Shown here piece after piece: positions 1-10,830 of a stretch of 64,000 bases of DNA. Origin of the DNA: Gorsachius magnificus (taxonomy: Eukaryota; Chordata; Aves; Pelecaniformes; Ardeidae). Position 1 is the first letter of the stretch; each line of letters starts with the position of its first letter. The translations under genes and the position numbers were made by a program. Where the stretch lies: assembly GCA_034008185.1 (NCBI GenBank), contig CM067084.1:15520385-15584384 (forward strand). The letters run 5' to 3'. The notes below the pieces were generated by a model that worked only from the letters and a program-made list of their open reading frames with translations, was not told the origin of the DNA and searched no databases.

Positions 1-720
1 TTCAATCAAAGCAAGCAATCATTTTGAGGTGTTAACTGGAACAGTGAAGGCATTAGAAGCAAAGCCAGCTGGAGCTGCTACGGCTTAATGGGTACACATG
101 AAACTACTAGAAATCAGGTCTCGTGACAGGTAAATTTGGCCTTTAGCCTTGTAACTCTGCACACAGGCAGAGTTTTCATCAAGAATGAGAATCCTTGTAG
201 GGAGTGTCACAGTGACCCATCAAACCTGATGAGGACCTTTGGGCATTTCTATAACCTAGTAGAGAAAACTATAATCCATGAAGACAGTTACTTGTTGTAC
301 ATGCAACCCCCATGATTTCTGTGACAAGTTACACATGCAAGGATAATTTTAACATGAACAATTAGTTTGCTAACATAGTCTTAAATACAAAATTAAAACT
401 GGAATGCTGACCAAAGATAATGCAACAGATTATAAATTAGTACACCAACATTTTCTGTTTACTTTAGACCACCCAGATTCAAAGAGGCAGATAAGTCTTC
501 TCCTCTTGGTATATAATCTGCTTTGTCAAGAATCAAGACACAGTAAGAGTTCATTCTCTCACAAAACCATACAGTCGTTGACAATTCAAATGGAAAACTA
601 AGCTACTAAAGAATGACTATACTAACCTTTCATGCAGAGCCTTTTCCTGAAACCTGATGGTGATCATTTTAAGGTTTTTGGTAAAAATACGTGCTTTTAA
701 CTAACCAGCATAATACTTAC
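1..720 (-). other. OTUD4: OTUD4 intron 6 (partial)
   Basis: AT-rich sequence downstream of exon 6. I looked for the next OTUD4 exon (starting LLYELLYEK in human) and did not find it, so the rest of the gene lies outside the window. No repeat recognised. Confidence 0.6.
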
Positions 721-786
721 ACTGGCACAGAGCAGCCTTTTCTGAATACTCTATGGGATAAACAATATCATAGGGTTTCCAAGAAC
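721..786 (-). pseudogene. OTUD4: OTUD4 exon 6 with a 16-nt deletion, catalytic His codon hit
   Basis: The second half encodes YDIVYPIEYSEKAALCQ, clearly the OTU-domain segment that follows the catalytic His (GNHYDIVYP in human). Before it, the expected ten residues VLLCFSNGNH (30 nt) are reduced to 14 nt: GTTCT joins TGGAAACC, and the His codon has lost a base. The exon is 66 nt instead of the expected 82. Read from exon 5 it runs out of frame and meets TAG within 12 codons. The acceptor (TTTTTAAG) and donor (GTAAGT) are normal. What is seen: the shortened exon. What is inferred: a recent loss-of-function change, because the flanking codons are still well conserved. An assembly error is the main alternative. 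Confidence 0.75.
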
Positions 787-1270
787 CTTAAAAATAAAAA
801 ACAACACACAGATATTTTAGGTTTTCCATCTCACTTAATTGCTCATATGAGCGCTACCTTTTAAATTCAATTTAAACTACCAATGTGCTTTGTTATCTCT
901 CAGGATCTCAAAGTGTCAATAAAGCCATCAAAATGTTTAGTGGATGTCCTTTAAATCAAAAAGAATTTGACCAAAAGTCAAAAAGAATTTAAGACAGAGG
1001 TAGCTATGTGAGTTAGCACTTGTAGAGTGATTTTCACAGAATTTTAGATTACGAGGAAGATATATCACACCCCTAATACGGACCATCTATTTAAGAAGTG
1101 CTACGTGTATTAACAGGATAGCTGCCTTAAACATGTACGAAATAAATTGTTAAAATTGAATTCTCAGAACACTTCATTGTGTTGAATAATAAAACTCACA
1201 TGACACTATTTGCTGTTCATAAGGTAGTCTTAATTCAGCCTTTCACAATAGCCACAACTTTTTTTTTTAC

Positions 1271-1343
1271 CTTATCAGAAAAGCCATTTTCAGTTACATG
1301 TGATGGAGAAGCATTTGGTTCCCGGTATATTATGAAATCTTTC
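1271..1343 (-). CDS. OTUD4: OTUD4 coding exon 5
   Basis: 73 nt: one base that completes the Arg codon begun in exon 4, then 24 codons from KDFIIYREPN to GFSDK. It is close to human OTUD4 (KDFIIYREPNVSPSQVTEN). The acceptor is TTTTTTCTCAG and the donor GTAAAA. Length and reading frame are intact, which makes the damage in the exons on both sides stand out. Its phase requires an exon 4 with length 2 modulo 3; the 34-nt candidate does not satisfy this. Confidence 0.92.
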
Positions 1344-4264
1344 CTGAGAAAAAAGTAGCAGTGAAGAATTAATTTTAAAATTGGAATATTCAAGGCAAGT
1401 TCAAGGAACATACATAAGCATGGAAAACACCTAGTAGAAAAGAATACTTAAGAAGACGAGTACAGCTATCACTGGTGAAGAAAAGGCTTGCTTTTATGAA
1501 TATACTAGAATAACATGTGCTGGTGCAACATGCACAAGGCCAATGACAACTAAAACAAGTTCCCAGACACTGTTTTCTGGAGCTGTGTCTAGAAAGATGA
1601 TGGCTCCCCAGTCCTGGAGAAATTCATTACACCTTGCCATCTGGAAACCTACCAGAACAAAGAGGATGTTGGTTTTATGAACAGAGACAGGAAACAGTGG
1701 TAAGTTTCCAGAAGGTGAGCAATGGCTCAGGCTAAATCTGTAATAGCAGACTGATTACATGCATGCAAGAACCCTTTTGGGCACAGAGGCCAGCTAACAG
1801 AACAGTTCATGTCTGTGATCAGAAAGTCTTCTTGCATCCCAAACCAAGTTCTTGTGCTCAGAAGGGTCCACACAACGTTTCTGCTCCCAAACAGTGGCCC
1901 AACTGCCTCAGCTCTCGACTGAGAGAACGGAAAGAAACTTTTTGGGAAGCTTGGACCAAACCAGCAGATAGTGTGCTGTTGCAGTGTTGTCAGGTCCTCA
2001 TCATCAAGGGTATCAGTCCAGCATAGTTTTTCAAAACAAGTAGAAAAATTTTTATCACTGTAAACTAAGGTTTGGTACCTCATTACATTTGAGGATTAAA
2101 AGTATCATAAATAAAGAGTTGAGCCTCTACAGCTAAAATTTAGAATTTACACTCCACACATTTTTTTTAATTTTTTTAGATTAAAAAGCATAAAAAGTTG
2201 AACTGGATATAAAGTGACAAATACAGAAAAATCCACAACTAATACTGATATGGCATGCTATTTGGTTTTTTATTTTCTAAAAACTGTAAGACTATCAATC
2301 TTTGCTACTTGTTTTTCTGCTATAATCAACCTCTGTCATGATCTTAAATTTAATTTTTTTTTCTTTCTTTTATCCATAACCCTCCCTTTGAATTCTTTGC
2401 TCAGTAGCCTACCACTTTCTTCTACTTCCTCCTTGCTCACACAAACAAAAGTTTAATTAGTCTTGCAAAATGATTAAGTATATTCACAGATGCAGGGTTT
2501 GGATTAAAAAAACTAAACCGACCAAATTTCTACAACTCAGAAAAAAAATTCTGAGAGGAAAAGACCCACCTGCTTCAGAAAGGCAAGCAAAATTTACTAG
2601 ATAACCAAATTATACTTGTGACAGATCAGAGGAGTGGAAACAAAAACAAACCTATTCACACTGCATTTCTATCCTATGCTTGAAAAGTCTGAAACTCTCT
2701 CACTTCTCCACTTGGCAAACAGGAAATTCATCCTTCTGCTTTCCTTCAGTCTGCCGGCATGCAGGAAGGGAAGCAACCCTTTCCCCCAACCTCCACCACC
2801 ATTCCTACTTTCCCTGAGCCTCTAAATTGCCTTTTAATGGAAGTCAGTCTTCTCAAAACAAGTATGGCAGTAACAACTGTCCGTTCAACTCTGCAGTGAA
2901 ATATTACATATAGTTGCAACTATGCCACAAGCCTCCTCACACTTCCAAGGGAAATTAAAAAAATACTATTATCAACCAGGATTTGTCTCCATATTCACCT
3001 ATCAGCTGCAGTCCTGGATACCAATGTATTATGACCTTAAAATAAACTGCTTCTATTTCTTGAGAATACGTTTCTCATGGCCAGAAATACAACAAACAGA
3101 AGACCACGACCATCCAGTTCCAATCAAGCATGCAATTTTGTTGCCTTAAATTGAGTTACGCCCCTCTACACCCTGGCTCAATCTAACCATCAGACCTTCT
3201 CTCTAAGTCTCCTGAGCCAAACCTTACTCTGACTTTCAGTTCAGTCCTCTTCCACCCATGCAGCACATGCAACTCTAAACTGTCTCATTAACCACATAAA
3301 ATGCAAAGACAGAATTTCATGTAATTTCCCACACTTAGCACTCATCTAAGTACCTGCAAGTAATTTAACTAGCTTCTTTCTTTCCTCATATCAACTGTAT
3401 CATCAAGAGTCAAAGTACAAAGTCATTAACTTACGGTAAACATTTTGAAATACTGAATTTTTCAACTGGTTTACAAACAGCAGAAAGAGAAGGTGTTGTA
3501 CATCACCCATCCCCTTACACAGTAATTAGAAAGCAGATATACATATTGTTTCATACTACTTTGTGAAGAATGTTAATATATGGGGTTGTGTTTAATAAAA
3601 ACACATCAGCAAAACTGTTCATCACCAAGAAGAGTGTTTGCACATTAAGCATAGCTCAAGCTATGGCCCTTCACAAACTTGTACTATTTCATCTATACTA
3701 ATACAGTGGAAAAAAGGAAGATTCTTACAGAAAAGAGAATAAGCTACAGCAGTACCCCAGGTAGTCATCTCATACCAGTACATACAACTTCATACCAGGA
3801 GAGGTGTGAGAACAGCCTTCTAGCATACAGCCTACAACACTCATATCACGAACCTCCATCAGAGCATTTGTACAGAGGTAATAAAGAAATGGGTACAGCC
3901 CACAGCTTAGCAATAGGGTTAATATTAAAGCCTTGGTGAGAAATAGGAAGAAAAGCAATTTTAACATAAAAATTAAGCTACGAAAATTAACAAAATATAA
4001 ACAGTATGACACTACTGACAATTAGTTTTGCAGGGAAGATGCATGACATTATTGCAAACCTGTATTCAAATCCCAGACTAAATGTAATTTTCAAAGCTCA
4101 CTTTTCTATTTTTTATTTAATACCTTAACAGCTGCAATTTTCAAAGCATATTTGTAATTTTCTGGAGAACTACAGTATAACATTCAATTCCATCTTTGCT
4201 ATGCCAAGTGATTAACAAAACAACTGAACTGATCTCAGTAAAACATATTTTAAAGTTTTCTTAC
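1344..4264 (-). other. OTUD4: OTUD4 intron 4
   Basis: AT-rich intron between exon 5 and the damaged exon 4. The short open frames on both strands have no recognisable domain and no supporting splice context. No repeat family recognised. The 484-bp intron between exons 6 and 5 (787-1270) and the 1.1-kb one between exons 4 and 3 (4299-5405) are similarly empty. Confidence 0.6.
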
Positions 4265-4298
4265 TTGTAATAAGAAAAGGGACTTATTTAACCCATTC
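4265..4298 (-). pseudogene. OTUD4: OTUD4 exon 4, apparently damaged (about 13 nt missing)
   Basis: The exon expected here encodes a 15-residue piece starting EWVGQVE, plus two bases of the next codon (47 nt). The only candidate I found in the 4 kb between exons 5 and 3 is this 34-nt segment. It follows a strong acceptor (a run of T then CAATAAG), starts GAATGGGTT (E-W-V), continues with sequence resembling the codons for ISALSLMY but with gaps, and ends at a GTAAG donor. Read in frame from exon 3, it hits TAA after four residues. The comparison rests on my memory of the human protein, not on an alignment. Alternatives: a decayed duplicate of an intact exon I missed, or an assembly error. Confidence 0.55.
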
Positions 4299-5405
4299 CT
4301 TATTGAAAAAAAAAAAAAATTAAGTTCAATCAAACACACAATTATTATACTTTCTCATGTGTAGATCAAGAGAAGCAAGAAACAATTTTAAAAAAAAAAT
4401 CACCACTGAGTCTGGAGTTCAGACGAGACACTTTGATTGTATCTGAAGGTTTTTTGAAATAACAGTAACTATTCCAGTTAGGTTAAGGGGTACAAGCTAG
4501 AGGGATTTTTTTCCCGAAGTAGAAACTAATCTGTATGAAAACTGAACGAACTAAAAACATTCACATCAACGCAGATCTATCATTAAAGAGTATGATTTTG
4601 CAAGTTGATAGAGTGGTTTTTTTCTTTTGTTAAATTAAAACGACCAGCAGTCTAGCTTTTCAAAATTTATTTTTGAATAAAGCAAGTGTCAGACTTATTA
4701 ATTGCTTTTAAAAACATTACTCTCTACCTTCAAAACTGTCTGGTTTTGTGAGCCTTTAGCTATAGATTAACTGGAAAAAGAACCTTGAGGCTTAACTCTC
4801 AAGCCTAGAACACAGATAACTTCCATACAAATATCTTGACATGGTCTTGTGAAGTGCTCCAACACAAAGTAGACAGACCACTTCCAAACAGCCAAGATAA
4901 ACCTGTGATAGTTGCATTTCTCATGCAAGTTATTGTATGTTTTATTTTTCAAAAATATTTTTTTAAACATTAGTAGACATGTATGAAAAAGACATTTTGT
5001 ATACACACAGTGCAGTGCTGTAAGCCATTCACATTGGCATAGTTCAGTGCAGAGTAAGTTCTACCGGAAAACAGCATGATTTACCATTTAGTGTAGTATA
5101 TAACCTCAGGATTTGACTAACAAATCCTTGCGATTAAAAATCCTGGAATAAACCAAGCAAGACAGAAGCAGAAGAGGCTAGAAACATTTGGACACAATTT
5201 TGAGGAATAATAGGTTTAAATTAAGATACAAAAAACCTCCCCAGATCATTTTACAACAGAGAGTGCATGCGTAAAAGTATATAGTCACATAATTCAAAGA
5301 CCTCTTAAGCTCAGTCAAAAACATTTGTGAGGGAAAAAAAAAATCTAATTACCCATCAACTTCAACAAAAGTACTGCTTTCTATTATAAATCAAGTTTAA
5401 CATAC

Positions 5406-5456
5406 CTGTGGATTTTCCAAACATTTTAAATAATCTTCAAATGGCCCCTCGATGAA
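5406..5456 (-). CDS. OTUD4: OTUD4 coding exon 3
   Basis: 51 nt, 17 codons, phase 0 at both ends. It encodes FIEGPFEDYLKCLENPQ, matching the human segment that follows REKFEA with a few conservative changes. The acceptor is AAATACAG and the donor GTATG. The exon is intact, so exons 1-3 give 100 uninterrupted residues. Confidence 0.92.
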
Positions 5457-8404
5457 CTGTATTTAAAAAAAATTTAATAATTCGTTACTTTTATTAGCAT
5501 AGCATATGGAACCCCCAGTCTATGACCCACTGTACCAATGGGAATGTAACATTTGAAATTTAAGACTATCCTGCCCTCAAGAAGTTTATAATCTGAAGTA
5601 ATGCAGAGGTGAGGGAATAAATGGTTAAACATACAGGTCTGCATTCCAGGAAATAACTACCTAAACAGCTTTTGGAGTCATCACACAATCCAAAACACCA
5701 CAAAACAAACAAACAAAACCAAAAAGAAATTCAGCAGCCAAGCAGGAAATCTGAAAGAAAGCAAAGATGCTGTGAAGTGTCAAGTAGATGTTTATGGGCA
5801 ATTCACCTCAGGCATGCATGGAGAGAGCACATGTGGGCTTATTCAAGTATCTTGTTAAAAGAAATAGACTGCAATGGACAATCATAAATGGGAGTCACAT
5901 TTCTGTAGTACCCAAGTAGTGACAAGCTATAGTATAGGCAAATCATAAAGCACGCATCATCAGCTGCATTCCTTAACATGCATGAAAAGGGCAAATTCAC
6001 ATTTGTCAAGGCCAGAGAAAGATGCTGCAGTAACTGAGACGTTTTGACTTCAAAGTGTTTCAGCCATGCTGGCCAACAAAGAGGCTGGATTTTAAAAACA
6101 CTATTTAGACAAAATCTGCTTGATTTAGTTAAAATAAAGATCCACAAGAGGTCCAAACAAAGAAGTAATTCCCATTAGCAGAACTTATGCTACAAGCTAG
6201 ATGGCCTCTTTACCTATAGTGATTAAGAAACAAGGTAACGGGGAAAACCGAGCAGAGTAGCGAGATTAGAAGTTCTGCATTAGCCGTTTTGAACCTGGTT
6301 GGAGAGTGTTGTTCATGAGAAGAATCAAAATGTCTGGCCAAAATCTTTAATTTAGACAGAAGCAATCAGGTATGAGGTTAAAAGGTGGATCAGTAACACA
6401 TGACCATAGACAGCAGTTGTTTTGTGTGTCAAAATTAAATGACCTAAAGATAATGCACAGAGGAAGAAAGGAAGGGCACCAGAAAGTTCTCATAGGAAAC
6501 TGAAGAATTAAAAAAGAGAATTAATATTAGCAGCAAAGATGACCCTTCAAGAAAGGATAAGGATGAAAATGAAGACGGTAGTTACACACAGTCACCTGAA
6601 ACTTTGGTTATAGCAGTATCAATGGAACGAAAGAGACAGAAATCCCAAGCTCAAATGGTTACAATAGACAGAAGAGGAAACAGTACATGTCAATACAGCT
6701 TAACTACTAAGAAGGCAGAGAAATAAAGTGAATAGTTGAACTAAGAGATAAGGGAAAGAGGCATTTGTTATGTTGTTTGGTTGGGGGGCAGGGTGTGGTG
6801 GTGTTTGTTTTGAGAGAGAGAAGTTAACATATATTCCAGATGGAAAACACAAAGTATAGTAAGAGATTGGGGGGGGCAAAGGAGATCAGCAGAGCTGAAG
6901 TGAAGTACCTGAGGGAGTAGGAACACTAGGAAATTAGAACAGACATGAAACACCTCAACCTTGTACATGAAACACCTATTCTGAAAAATGACATGAAACT
7001 TGAAAATAAAGACTTTTCAGAAGGTCAGCAAAGATGGATGGGGGAGAGGTCATACCACTTGGATCAAGTTTGAGGAGAAAACAGTGAGACTGGGAGTCTG
7101 GAGGAAAGAGGCCAAGATAGTAAAACCAGCTAGAGTTGACAAAGCAGTTACCTGGCTGAGAAGATGCCAGAACTGGAGAGGGGAAGCAATACATATTTAG
7201 AGTCAAGAAGGGTCATAGTGTTTCCAAAAACTACACAATGCAACAAAAAAACATAAGTAGAGAAGCAGATGCTGGAGTGAGTGGGGTTAATTCTGGAAAG
7301 AAAGGGATTAAAAAGTCAGCAGTGAAAAAATAAAATAAACAGAAAATAAGTAAAATAGAAAATAAGTAAAATTAAAAAATAAAATAAAATACTAAGCGTT
7401 AATAAGTCCTCGGATGGACTGGAAACACAAACAGTCCTGGCAAAGGGAAATAGTTGTCAGAGCTGCATTCTCCTAGAGAGATTCACTCTGTATTTTATGT
7501 CATTCATTCTTGACAACTTCCACATTAAGAGTGATCAGTCACATTTGAGCCATAGGGCACTTTCTTACAATTACAGCAAATACACACACTCTTATTCCCA
7601 CTTTCCTTTTCTTCCCTATGCCAATGTGCATCTAAAATAGCCTTTTTATTTTGGGTCCAGGTAAATTTAGAACAGAAAAGGAGAGCCGAGTAATAATCCT
7701 CTAGTAACAACTGCTTACACATAATCCTGTTTTGGCTATCCTGGAAATTAGTTAAATGGTATACACACTAGACCACATACAAATACAAACAGGAGTGCCA
7801 TTATTTATTATTGTTCTTTGAAAGGAAGAAAAAAAGGATTTTATAATGTTAACACTGACGACATTGGCCAAATATAGATCAATATTGAAATATTTTATGA
7901 CCATTATTGATGATAGAGAACTTTGTTACAGATAATTAGAAAAAAAACACAGTGGCAATGCATAATAAATTGTAGACCCCGAAACAAATTTCACTAATCA
8001 GTCAAACCCCTTATCTACTGTAAAAGCAATTAAATATCACAATAAGAACATGTTATGGCCTTTATTAAAATAGGCATTATAATAAAATAAAATCCAGATT
8101 TTGGTAGCTCCACGACAGACTACTGAAGTTTAAGAAAGTTTGTTTTGTTCTTTAATGAGCATTAAACTCTTTCCACACAACATCCCTCCAGTCCAAGCAG
8201 TATACAGGTCTTTCTCCAGCCTTATAAAAATGAGTTACTACCACACATGCACCAATTAATTTAAAGAACACTCACTTTAAAAAGCATCAGTTAATATATA
8301 GCTATGATGAATACTGTCACAAGCAGCAGAATATACCTTAGAAAAGTGGAAGGAATAAAGTAATTTTTTTTTTAAATGCTCACAAAGAAAACAAAAATAC
8401 TTAC
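5457..8404 (-). other. OTUD4: OTUD4 intron 2
   Basis: AT-rich intron. It contains an A-rich imperfect tandem repeat at about 7,325-7,392, with units such as AAAATAAGT and AAAATAAAAT. Nothing else recognised. Confidence 0.6.
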
Positions 8405-8488
8405 TGCTTCAAATTTCTCCCTATTTTTCCGAAGATACTCTACACAAGCCATCCGAACATCAATGTGCCGAGACTGAGAGTGTAACAC
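8405..8488 (-). CDS. OTUD4: OTUD4 coding exon 2
   Basis: 84 nt, 28 codons, phase 0 at both ends. The encoded segment begins VLHSQSRH and ends REKFEA, nearly identical to the human OTU-domain segment after AVAEQ. It is bounded by a TTTTATAG acceptor and a GTAAGTA donor on the minus strand. It forms the helical part of the OTU fold between the catalytic Cys and the middle of the domain. No damage is seen. Confidence 0.93.
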
Positions 8489-10007
8489 CTATAAAAGGAG
8501 AAACCAAAGAAAGTGACACTGGTTCTTAGGAGTTTTGATGACGGGTCACAATTAATTAATGAATGTTGTCTAAATCCAGGATTAGAAATACTCTAGTTTT
8601 AAGAATATTTAAAATGCATATTCATTCCGTAACAACATCTTTATGCAGTCAAAACCTCAATTACTTTATCAAAAATTAAGAAATTGCAGAATGCCCAGAT
8701 TTACTAAATTCAAACGTTCCGTTTTATGAGCGTGTACTGAGTGAAAGGAATAGCATTTGCTGTCATTCTTTAACCAACTCCTTTGTAAAGGACTTCACTT
8801 AATTGAGTAAGTTACTGCAGGAGTGGATGAGGAAATCAACTACAAACATGCACTCGCTCAAATGAAATCCAACCAAATGTAAGAGTGCAGGGTTACTTTC
8901 TCTTGACTTTAAGAGGTGTAGGTCTGCTGCCCAAAAACTGATTCGGAAACCAGGAATTCAGATCCCAATATGACGCCTGCATTCTACCCCCTGTTCATAT
9001 CTCTACTGGAAAAACATTACTTTCATCATAGGTTCAGCATTTTCTATCACATGACTTTGTCTGCATTCTCACTACAACATAAGGAAGTTCCAGTCAATTT
9101 AAGTTGCAGCCTCTCTTGCAATCCTTACACACTAGCCTCAATTTAAAACACTTCCAAATTCAGATCACTTCAGTTTTTCTGCATGAAGAGTACAGAGATT
9201 AGGCCAAATCTGCAATAAACACCTACTAACTTTGAATTAAAGACCTTCCCTTTAATCAAATAAGAATAGGATGTTAAAAATCTCATTAATAGTTGAAAAA
9301 AGTTCTACATACACTGGAGTGTGGGAGAAACTTTCTATATATATTAACTAAAAACATCAGACTATCAATTTGTATCGATTGATTATTCCCTTGAATTAAA
9401 AAGAAAACTACTGCAGACCAACAGTGTTTGCTTGCCTGAACTTCAGTAAGGAAAGTAATTTTTTTAAATAAAAAAAAAAGTGAACCATGTATAATTAGCA
9501 CAGGAATCTGGGCTCCCACAATCAGAAGCACCAGAGCTCCCACTGCTGTTTGTCTGTATTTAAGACAAGATGACGCTGTCACTTTTTTAACAGTAATACT
9601 GAAATGGGGGAGGGGAATTCAACAGGAAGAACTCAAAATTCCTTAATTTTATGGTAAAGTAATTAACAAAACTAAGAACAAGGCTTTTCAGCTCTTTCCA
9701 CTAAATCCTATTTCCTAAATAGTCTCATATAGAGCAGTTGTACCCAAATGTTTAAATCTTACCCTGAAAAAAGCTCTGGGAAGGCAGTGGAAGGTCAAAG
9801 CAGGTTAACAATTTCTTGATGACAGAGGAATGCTGTACTCACAGAATTTCTCTCACTCGGTAAGACAGAAATTGTGTTACTTTTCCCTGGCACACGACTG
9901 TGTAACCTTAACTTAGACTTGTCTGCGTTAACACCAATTATCACCCGCTAACGAGATCCACTTCCCATGCTTTCATGTGAAGTAGCTTTGTTTATGCAAG
10001 CAGTTAC
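8489..10007 (-). other. OTUD4: OTUD4 intron 1
   Basis: 1.5 kb between exons 1 and 2. The 98-aa open frame at 9,286-9,582 shows no domain. No repeat recognised. Confidence 0.6.
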
Positions 10008-10172
10008 CTGCTCGGCCACAGCCCTGAAAAGACAGGATCCATCCTTGGCAACTCTCTTTCTGTACAAGCCCTGAGATCGCAAGTAGCAGTCCATAGAGGT
10101 GTCCCCGGGGGCGTCCATGCCGCTACCTTGATGACTCTGCTCCCCGCCGTCGGGTTTGCCTGCCGCCTCCAT
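10008..10172 (-). CDS. OTUD4: OTUD4 coding exon 1 (start of OTU domain)
   Basis: First coding exon of OTU deubiquitinase 4, a cytoplasmic protein that trims ubiquitin chains and also works as a scaffold for other deubiquitinases (family knowledge). It encodes 55 residues. The OTU catalytic box DGSCLFRA lies at about residues 44-51, with catalytic Asp44 and Cys47. I start at 10172 (MEAA...), which matches the human protein as I recall it; an in-frame ATG two codons upstream (10178) is also open. The exon ends GAGCAG at a GTAACT donor, phase 0. The segment GLYRK-VAKDGSCLFRAVAEQ is very close to human OTUD4, while the stretch before it is variable, as in other species. It lies in a CpG island that serves as promoter. 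Confidence 0.93.
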
Positions 10173-10830
10173 GTTCACGCTGTGGAGAATCGCTGCAGCT
10201 CTCCTAGTCCCACATGGCCAGGTAAAGCCACTGAGCAGCTCTAGGGCCCGGCTGAAGGGAACAGCAGCAGGTGGGGGAGGAGAGGGCAGGCCCCTCAGCG
10301 CCCGAGGTAGCAGCAGTAAGAGAAGCAGCCGGTCTCACGGTATCAACTTGCATGTGGGTATCGCGGAGAGAAACCGCAAAGTTTTACTCCGCAGTCTGGA
10401 CTTCCAGCTCCATAAAAACCGTCGCTCCTAGGCTTCTCTAGCGGGCCGGGCGGCAGCTCCTGGACGCCTCTCCGGCCGGGTCCCGGTCTCGCTTCTCCCT
10501 CGGGGCGGCGATTCCCGGCGGCTCCCGCAGCCCGGGCGCGCAGCCGGCCTGCCGGGCGGAAAACAAAAGAGAAAGGACATGTGCTACCGCCGCCGGGGAG
10601 GGGGGGGAGCGTAACCTGTCGTTTATTTTCACTTTCAGCCCGGGCGCTTCTGGGAGCGGTAGTCCCGGAGGAGGCGGCAGCGGGAGCCGGGCGCACAGAG
10701 CGCCCGGGGCTGGGCCGCCCCCGGTGGGAGCCACCCCCGCCGCGCCCCGCTTTCGGGGCGGTCAGGGCTTGGCTGTCAGCCCTGCACCCCGGTCAGGCTC
10801 ACTCCCTTCGGTAATGGCTTTTTAGTTTTG
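10100..10830 (-). promoter_or_regulatory. OTUD4: CpG-island promoter and 5' UTR of OTUD4
   Basis: GC and CpG content rise sharply from about 10,090 to 10,800 and fall to the AT-rich background on either side. The OTUD4 start codon lies inside the left part, so the island fits a broad TATA-less promoter driving transcription to the left. The exact start site cannot be read from the sequence. CpG islands are often bidirectional, so a plus-strand transcript could also start here. The overlapping GC-rich open frames on both strands are by-products of base composition. Confidence 0.75.

Noticed and set aside
10343..10814. Open frames of 77-117 codons in the OTUD4 CpG island
   Set aside because: Mutually overlapping on both strands and explained by few stop codons in GC-rich DNA; the real gene here is OTUD4 exon 1.
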